64,000 bases of DNA, taken from the NCBI GenBank assembly GCA_950295325.1, contig OX485806.1:3162001-3226000 (forward strand). Direction: 5' to 3'. The notes beneath the pieces were generated by a model that saw only the letters and a list, made by a program, of their open reading frames with translations, was not told the origin of the DNA and ran no database searches. Source of the DNA: Polytrichum commune. Its lineage: Eukaryota; Streptophyta; Polytrichopsida; Polytrichales; Polytrichaceae. Below, piece by piece: positions 56,040-64,000 of the stretch (its first letter is position 1; every line of letters begins with the position of its first letter). The position numbers were made by a program, and so were the translations under genes.

Positions 56040-56275
56040 GGGCATGTATTCATGTTGGCTTGATGGTGGTACACCATTTATGGTATTTAGTGGCATGTAC
56101 ACTATTTGCAAAGTCCTAAACTAGATGCCTAGAGGTCTAAAAGCGTCACGTCTACTAATTGCCAATCTGATACAATTTGCCAACATAAGTAACTTTTTGA
56201 AGTGAAATATTATTTACATTATGACATTTAGCGTAGCATATTGGGATACTTGAGATGATAAAGCTAGTAAGTCAG
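56040..56275 (+). repeat. Dispersed repeat R4, copy 1
   Basis: Matches the reverse complement of 60835-61080 over about 230 bp (GGTATTTAGTG, CACTATTTGC(A/G)AAG, TAGATGCCTA, CTAATTGCCA, CAACATAAG, GCATATTGGGATACTTGAGA). Short frames nearby are not genes. Confidence 0.75.
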
Positions 56276-56279
56276 AATC

Positions 56280-58840
56280 TAATTATCGGAAGTTTAGGAA
56301 AACAAACCTTGATGATGGTTGCCCTACTCTCAAAGGGAAGACACCTAGGATTATACTTGCGTGAACTTGGGATATGCGCCGTGTGCAGAATAAGTACTTC
56401 TACTACTCGAGAAGGAAAAGGGAAACCCTGCGTCGGAAAACACACTAACTCCACAACGACGAACAAGTCGACCAAGGCTTTAGAAATCATTTTTCATTTC
56501 AATATGATATTCTTGAGCATACTAATGACAAGTGTCATGAGTTTTCTCTTCAAACTCAACCGGTTCATCTATAACTAGCAGCAAGTTCTCCCCATTCATT
56601 AAGTGGGAAGGCTCTAAACTACATAACATAAGAGGCGCCAATATATGGCTAAACGCACACGTGAGCACAACCCTCCTACTTACAAGTAGGAATGACACCA
56701 CTTGCATCTCTTTTAATCTCTTTGTATGTAAAATCAAATTCTTGTAACACTATAAATAGTCCACTTTTCCGATTGGTTGAAGTTTTATATTGAACAAAAT
56801 TGCATTCATGGATGTGAGAGAGCGGTCATTCCCATGTGTGCCATTGCACTTATTTTCAATTTCGAGACAAATGGAACACTTCATTTCATTGGCATAAAAT
56901 CATACAAGGCCATCAACACCTAATTAAAGCAAAGAGAGGGCGACTCTATATAGGTTGCTCACGATGGAATTGCATGACCCCAATGTAAAACAACATCTAG
57001 GCATGGTCAATCAAAGTCATCATATATCGCAAAGTTCCGGAGGCAAGATTATCATATAGATCCAATAAAATGTTGAAATAACATCTTAAATTCATGAATA
57101 ATGGCGTCATGATTACACTATTTATTATTTTCTTCTAATATGTGTCAAGTTATGGCTACTACAAGGAAATTTGTCACACATGAAGAGAGCATATAGCATA
57201 AGAATATCACATTATAGATCACTAAGTATAGTTTTCACATAAGAATTATATTATACTCTACCCTTTGAAAATTTGTAACCCTAGTGCAACTTTACACTCT
57301 GAAGAGATATTGGACTTGAATCAAAACTTAAAGCGGTTGTTGGCTCCCCATATTGCATCGAAGTTGTCCATAAGTCTCGAGGGCTTTGGTTTAATGATCT
57401 AGCACACGGAATTGTCACTTTATTTGTCAAGTTCAAGACCACGTGCGGCCGAAATAAGACTAATACCTCTCAAACACGTGACCAAAATGGGTGAAAAAAT
57501 TATGAGTTTTTTTTTTCTTGAGTAATTGTACATGGAATCTACTACAAATTTGATGACCTCTTCTTTAAATTGAACAAATCATTTCTGCCGAGAATGACGG
57601 AAAATGACATTGAATACAAATTTCAAAAGAAAATTGTTGGCAATTTTTTTATATCTCATACAAAAAGTATAATTATTATATTATTTATAACATATAATAT
57701 AGGGGTCAAACTTTGATTGCACATAGTGTCCTAATACGCACAAAGTGATGTCCCCAGGTGTTGACATACTTGAGATGGCCTTGCCAAATAGTTTGGTGCA
57801 TTTTCTTGTTGTTGTTAAAGGTATAAAGTGTATCTGAGATGATATGAAGCTTCTTAATAGTTGATTTTTTCCTTCTCAAGATTTTTTCAGTTTAAATTTA
57901 AATGAATGATCAAATGAACATAAAATCCAACATTGTGAGGAGATTGAAAGACACATATCTTTAAGCAATTTTTGTTTCTTTTGATCATGCCTTTAATTTG
58001 TAATCTCTAACCTCCTTACTAGGAATTATTTATATAGAAAAAGAATCTACATTTTGGATTCTTATAAATTTTGCATCCATATTCCAATCACAAAACTTGA
58101 AAGGACAATCTGCATTATTCACATTGCTAATTGGATGAAACAACATTTAATTTGAATCATCAGTCAAAATTGTTTGTGAGGTTGGAAGTGCCCACAATAG
58201 GATCACATACCTAATTAGATATGCATGGGGTGGGGTAACCCAATGAGATTGAGCAAGTTGTTGTGCAAACAATAAATATAAGTGATACTCTTAACGGGTC
58301 CACTCACTTGGTTTTTGATCATACCCTCAAATAAGGTAGATGGGTCTTATATGGGTTTTTTTTTTCATGTTTACTGCCTAAAATACAACCTCAACTTGCC
58401 AACTCTTAAATGTGGTTGATCCGTAAATGTGGATGGAAAAGTTAGGTTCAATTACCAAAAAAATTGGAGCCCAATGCGAATTGAAATGAATTCTCAAAGG
58501 TGCCATCTAGGGAGCCATAGCTCAGGGGGATGGAGGGCATATAGCCCCCTAACCCCCCCCCCCCTTTAAATTATGTTCACTATTGGTCTAGAATGGTTAA
58601 CACATTTGAATACATAGTCCAATTTATTTTAAACACATCTTCTGGGTGTCCGTTCTTAGATACATAATGAGCAATGAACCACTCACATATATGTGTCCAT
58701 TTACTATAAGTAACCAATTTAGGCCCACTTCCTAGGGGGTGTACTCTTCATAGAAATCATACACGTCGCCTTGATTTTTATACCCTTATATCCGGCTTTT
58801 GGTGAATACAAAAAGTATACAAAGTTATAGCTGAGAAATA
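56280..58840. other. Gene-free AT-rich DNA
   Basis: A fragment of R1 (CAACCGGTTCATCTATAACT, about 56558-56577) and a C run at about 58552-58564. Otherwise nothing recognised. Confidence 0.4.
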
Positions 58841-58849
58841 GCAAAAAGC

Positions 58850-58877
58850 ATGTGTGTGTGTGTGTGTGTGTGTGTGT
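58850..58877. repeat. (TG)n microsatellite
   Basis: About 13 TG units, followed by ACACATACATACATCCATGC-like sequence. (CAA)n lies at about 59276-59300. Confidence 0.9.
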
Positions 58878-59464
58878 ACACATACATCCATGCAAAAATA
58901 GTACCATAGCACAACATATGTATACAAGGATAAAAAAATAAAAATAATGTAACTTGCCAAAAGCAAGCCTCCAATATTTGTAGGCAAAACTACCTCATTG
59001 ATTCATCTTAACTTTCTATAATTCTCATGTACATGTATGCCATTCTTGTAAATTTACGGTCTTCAAAATTCCATATGACATATTTTTAACCATCCCCAAG
59101 ATAAATAATATCCTAGCCCTCTATATATTTTATAACCCATAATCATACCTAATACCCTTTTCGTGCACCCACGTGCTACATGTACAAAGACTCATTAGAC
59201 CCACTTAGGCCTCACTTACGTTACCTTTACAATAACACTATGAACCCCAAATATATATATATAGTATATATGACGCAACAACAACAACAACAACAACAAC
59301 CATTTTAAACAAAGACATTGTATAGAATTCGTCAATGAATACCATTACATCAACTAGATCATCAACATGTATGATGATGTGGATGAACACGAAGGATGAA
59401 AACATGACACAATGGCGTGACAACTTGCATTCAATTACTAGACTACATATTTACAATATAACTT

Positions 59465-59640
59465 AGGGCCACTTCACACACGAGCCAAGAGCCGTGACCA
59501 TGAAATTGACTAGTACTATAATTTTACTACCCGCAAGTAATTTCTTTTGAATATTGGCTCTCCAAATTTATCCCAAGGAACTTAAATTAGAGCACTTTAC
59601 ACACGAGCCAAGTGCCATAACCGGCATTTTCGGAAGCCAG
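59465..59640. mobile_element. Two isolated ends of the Tourist-like MITE
   Basis: 59465-59507 is a clean left end (GGGCCACTTCACACACGAGC … GTGACCATGAAA) after TTA. 59591-59625 is a mutated end (GCACTTTACACACGAGCCAA). Both lack the rest of the element and lie just upstream of a full copy. Confidence 0.65.
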
Positions 59641-59854
59641 CAAAACCACATCAAAACACCGTCTTGTAGAAACTCGAAACCATCACTTTAACTCAATTAT
59701 TGTTGGTGGAGGTCCTCCAGCTTCTTGTCGAATCCATCTTGGGAAAGATTTCATCTGACAACAATGTCCAAGGTACGTGCATTGCATTGATTAATATTAG
59801 AGCAACCAAAGTAAAAGTGTTGCATTATGCTACACCATTTATGGTGTTTAATTA

Positions 59855-60353
59855 GGGCCACTTCACACATGAGCCAAGAGCGGTGACCATGTAATTGTGA
59901 GAGCCCAAAAGGAAGTGTCCAAAGGCTAACCCAAGGCACTTCCAAAGTCATGTAGTGTGGTCACGGACCCTCAAGTGTAGTGTGAAGTCATATGTGACCG
60001 GGCCCTCAATCAAATGCTAGTTCAATGAATATTTATTCATGTGGGTCCTCACTCATGATAAAATAGAATAAACCAACGGTTGTGAGCTTTCGGAGTGCCA
60101 TGGTCTCCCGGTTTTGTGTTAGGCCTACCTTCAAGGGGTGGTTTTTGAAAATAGTCCAAGTGACCATGAAACATGATCGATTGGATGCCATGCAGGAAGC
60201 CATGTAGACTTTACATCCATCTTGCATTCACTTTCTCCGTTGGTCCCTCCAGCGTAGTTTGAAGCAAACTTGGACCGCCTCCGCCTTTTCCACCAATGAA
60301 AGTGCTTGAAGTGTAATGGTCACGGGCTCTCAGTCTTGTGTGTGAAGTGGCCC
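59855..60353. mobile_element. Tourist/Harbinger-like MITE, 499 bp, TSD TTA
   Basis: GGGCCACTTCACACATGAGC at the left and TTGTGTGTGAAGTGGCCC at the right, with TTA on both sides. High similarity to 40883-41386 throughout. The frames inside (60033-60227, 60211-60399) come from the repeat. Confidence 0.88.
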
Positions 60354-60834
60354 TTAGTGTCACATGCATAATAATGTCATTGACCCTATTTTGAGACATG
60401 TGTTAGTTTACACTAATGATCAACAATTTCAACATTAGTGTCACCTCATGACACTTGGCGTTCAAGTGCATTTACTAATATCGGGCATGAGTATGTTTGA
60501 TTGTGTTATGAGGTACACGTGGGCCTATGTTACACAATGGTCTACAAGTTGACTAAAGTGTACGCATATGACACTTGACAATAGTATGTTAAAGAATACC
60601 TTCCTCTTGCATATTAAAATGTGACCGTACAACACTTGCCATTCATAACCATTACTTAGCATTCAACTCTCGTTTTGTGGGCCTTCGTAATATAATAATG
60701 GGATGCTTGGAAAGTTGCGCAAGGAGACTCATATTCAGATTGAACTCTCAGCATCTCATTGTTATGTTCTAAGGGCCCATGTCGTTGAGTGATGTTATGT
60801 TAGTATGCTCAATACTATCTTCCTCTTGCATACT

Positions 60835-61080
60835 AAAATGCAACATTGTCATCAACATTCTCAAGTATCCCAATGTGCAACGCTAATTGTGAAGATGTAA
60901 TTAGATTTTCAGTTAAAAGAAGTTGCTTATGTTGACGAATAATATCATAATGGCAATTAGCATATGTGACACTTTGAGACTTATAGGCATCTAGATTAGG
61001 CCCTTCGCAAATAGTGCACGTGACACTAAATACCTTAAACGATGTATTGCGGTACACATGCCTAATTTGGTTAGATATCA
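60835..61080 (-). repeat. Dispersed repeat R4, copy 2
   Basis: Inverted relative of 56040-56275; see there. Confidence 0.75.
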
Positions 61081-61084
61081 CAAT

Positions 61085-62548
61085 TAAACACCTATATTAG
61101 AGTGCTATGTGGTTTGGTGTGGCTTCAAGAGAAAATACCAAAAAGACATGTGTTTAACCCCTAATGTCCTATGCGACCATAATCTGAGCAGTTCACTCTG
61201 GCCCTTTTGACACTAGTTCGGATGGTTTCTTGATTGTTTCAACTACTCCTCTTATTCATGTTCAAGTTTGCTATGTTCTGCCATGTGGATAATTTTGATT
61301 CAACAATATTAGTTTTTTTTTATTAATTCAAATATGGGAGTGTGCTCTCAACTAGTTTACAGTGGAACTGGTCCACGAACCAAAACTTGACATTTGCCAC
61401 CTCCGCGGTTTAGGGGCATCATATATTAAATATGTTTTTTGTTGATCCCTATGTGCAAATGATTCCTAATTGATCTAAAAATTTGCATGACACTCAAACG
61501 TAGCATATTCTAAACATCCACCATTGGAACACTTAGTTGGACATGTGTTGGTGGGTGTAAATCCATGTGGAAGGTGCGCAGTTGTGGCATTGCTGCCTCA
61601 AATTGCAAAGCTTCCCAAAAAATCACAAAATAATGATTTCATGATTTATGAGTTGATTTGAGTAGGTATATTGCCCCTCTTTTGAATGAGTCTAACATGT
61701 TTGTCATTTGGAGATGATTTGAGTGGAGGTTTGATAAGAAAACCAACCCCAAATTAATTTCTAAATTGTTGCCCCTCAAGACCACTATTGACATTCCTAT
61801 TGTAATCTCCTACATAATAAAACTTCAACGTTTAAATTTTGGATTGCGAGTAGTGACCTCTAACCTGCAATCATATATACAATTAGATTTGTCAAAAAGC
61901 TTTAGATCTTTAGCTACAATTGCTGAAATTGAGTTCATGTTTTCTGAACAGATTTGAAGAAAATTGGAGCGTGTGCTTAGAATGTTATAACCATTCTAGA
62001 CTCAATAGTCAACCTATATGACCATTTAATGAGCAGGAGAATCTTCACTTTAATTTTTTTTTGTAAACGATATCCATATGAACGCCAAAACTTACGAGGA
62101 AAGTGGCTACTGCCTCCATTTGGATTCTGCTAACCATCTTATACTAGTCATGTGTTTCATATTTTACGAGAAGTGAGCTAGGGGGAGAAAAACTGAGCAT
62201 TTACAAAGTCCCATGTACCTTATGAGACTATGAGTCACACTCGGGAATTCATCGCAACAGATTCAAAAGGGGAGGAAGGGGGAGGAAAGAAGAAAAAAAA
62301 CCATATAAAACTGACGAGAAAGCGGCACTATGGTGCACAAAGTCATAGAAAGTACAGCTTCCTATTAAAGACTGGGGAGTGATATGATATGTCATCAAGC
62401 AAATAATAGTCAAGCGTGGAGTGCAGAGAAGGATAGGACTTTACAGAGTCAAACGCTCTATTTGAAGACAGGTCGCTGCTGCCTTTGAAACCACGAGATC
62501 ACACTCTGTCCGATTCTGACTCACGCTTTTAAATGAGAAGACGAAGAC

Positions 62549-62580
<32 letters not shown>

Positions 62581-62660
62581 ACCGGTCCTACATGAATGGG
62601 AAATGTGGAAACTTGAAGTTGACGACGAGTAGGTAACCTATCTGATAGGTAACAAGGAGT
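61085..62660. other. Gene-free DNA with GAA-rich microsatellite
   Basis: (GAAGAA/GAG)n at about 62540-62580. No gene recognised. Confidence 0.4.
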
Positions 62661-62664
62661 AAGG

Positions 62665-62945
62665 TATTGTGGGTGTTATGCGGTTCGTTTTTCATGTTCT
62701 CCAACTTCTACCGATTAGGCATACACAACAAATTAGTGTTGCGTTAGCAAAATCCACAATGAAGCATCAGTGATAATTGATTTGAAAATCGAACCTTTTT
62801 TGATGTCCTTATGGTTGTCAAGAAAGTGCATGTTTGTTGATTCCCTAACTGAATTCACGGGTCTCCTCCTAATTGTGTTCACTATTGAGTATTTAGTGTC
62901 AAATGGTATTTAATGTCACTGTGGTAACTTTTCGGATGACACTTC
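62665..62945 (+). repeat. Dispersed repeat R3, copy 3
   Basis: The longest R3 copy: GTGGGTGTTATGCGGTTCGT … GCATGTTTGTTGATTCCCTA … CTAATTGTGTTCACTATTGA, followed by TATTTAGTGTCAAATGGTAT. Matches 30290-30480 (inverted) and 40420-40590. Confidence 0.75.
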
Positions 62946-64000
62946 TTATGAGCAAGTGAACAAATATTGTCATGAATGACGGATGAGTTCGTCCATTGGC
63001 CATTCTCTTGTCACCAACTTGTGATAAAATATTGTCATGGATGATTGAGATGTGGATGAAAATTGACTTGGTGTAAGTGATAGTATTTGCAACGCTGTAA
63101 ATCTGTAATCCCCCAAAAAAAATTACTAAGGAATGACAAATAATGTTGGATTAGCATTTAGTGCTGGTGACACTGTACAGCAGTTTACAATTAGTATTGC
63201 GCAAGACAATTAATACTGGTGACACTAAATATCAAATTTAGTGTAGTCACTCAAGATTTGAAGGCATAATCCAATCTCTTTTAAACATCATGTGCCTTAA
63301 ACACACACCAATCTAATTACAGGTGTCCGATCAAGAAAAGTAACCAAATAAGATGCACATAGGTTAGATATGATACTGTACACGATTCCCATTCCCACAT
63401 CTGCCATTGTATGTATGAAAACGTGGGAGATGGGAGATGTGGAAACAAGGTGACGAGTGTATCATATCTACAAGGAACCTTTCTCCTTTCCTTGGCCAAA
63501 ATATCATTTTCTACAACAATCAGAGGATAGGGTCGGAGTTGGAACACGCACCCGAGTCTCCACATCCTGTAGTTGCCTGTGTGATCAGGACAATTACTGT
63601 ACCTGACAGGAGACAGGCGGCAGGTGAATTGGTTTTTTAAGGTTGAGTACATTACATTGTAGTGCTTGCTGTCCCTCGGTTCCAGACATAGTGAGGTAGA
63701 TAAGCCTTAAATGGTTACTTTTTTTCCCGATCAGCCACTTCTCCTTGGATACGAAAACACGCGATCAGCACAAGATGAATAGCAAATCCAAGTCGAAGCC
63801 AAAGTCACTTTCCTCACTGTTTCCAGAGCTCATATGAATGAATATCTTTATTCACTATCAAAGTGAAGATTCTCGTGCTCATCTAATGGTCATAGAAGTC
63901 CCTTCCCAATCATGCTGATTACAGAGCTTAGAATGGTCACAATATTCTGAGCCCACAGTCCAATTTCATTTCAACACACACCAAACCACATACCTCTCAA
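62946..64000. other. Right edge, gene-free
   Basis: Words of the TGACACTAAATATCAAATTTAGTGTAGT type (about 63216-63248) recur at 21235-21325, 39350-39420 and 40270, and may be remnants of one small palindromic element. No gene called to the window end. Confidence 0.4.

Noticed and set aside
58505-58545. tRNA-like segment (CCATAGCTCAGGGGGATGGA)
   Set aside because: Resembles a D-arm/A-box, but there is no acceptor pairing, anticodon arm or T-arm in the following 60 bases.

Overview
The window looks like a gene-poor, AT-rich stretch of a land-plant nuclear genome. The evidence is plant-type TTTAGGG telomere-like runs (about 3551-3576 and 53041-53058), spliced genes, a plant-type U2 snRNA, a germin-like protein and a plant signal peptide peptidase-like protease. 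The kinds of mobile-element proteins suggest a seed-free plant (moss, lycophyte or fern), but that is a guess.

Three host genes look intact. They are a U2 snRNA gene (21907 to about 22103, +), a two-exon germin-like protein gene (28737-30844, -; 220 codons plus stop after splicing) and a 14-exon SPPL protease gene with a PA domain (43472-48403, +; 547 codons plus stop after splicing). In the SPPL model every intron is GT-AG except intron 5, which only works as GC-AG.

The left 14 kb is the most unusual part. A roughly 20-bp near-perfect palindrome (TTTGGGTCG-NN-CGACCCAAA) occurs at least 17 times between 1.6 and 11.4 kb, with decayed copies out to 13.9 kb, and was not found elsewhere. It accompanies three decayed genes. 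The first is a minus-strand transposase-like frame (382-1317). The second is a long multi-exon plus-strand gene (5'UTR intron, then 6810 to about 11327) joining a ParB/DGQHR-like domain to a degenerate beta-class DNA-methyltransferase-like domain and an acidic, proline-rich tail. The third is an FCP1/NLI-interacting-factor-type HAD phosphatase-like gene (11765 to about 13550). All three carry in-frame stops. The palindromes sit in leaders and introns and, twice, inside an exon. In two separate leaders they recur with an exact 64-bp period. I read this as a large, possibly undescribed plant mobile element, or a family of them.

The rest is mostly repeats: two solo-LTR-like elements with 5-bp target duplications (16132-17827, 18995-20431), a decayed DDE_1-type transposase (23910-25118), a pogo-like deletion derivative (32853-33542), Tourist/Harbinger-like MITEs (40883-41386, 59855-60353), a CACTA MITE (55402-55641), a foldback MITE with 93-bp perfect inverted repeats (52017-52370), a short poly-A retroinsertion (38627-38745) and several dispersed or duplicated repeats. 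Downstream of SPPL is a local duplication of a broken LRR receptor-like gene (49.6-54.7 kb). Coordinates of clean elements were read base by base. Ends of diverged repeats are approximate.
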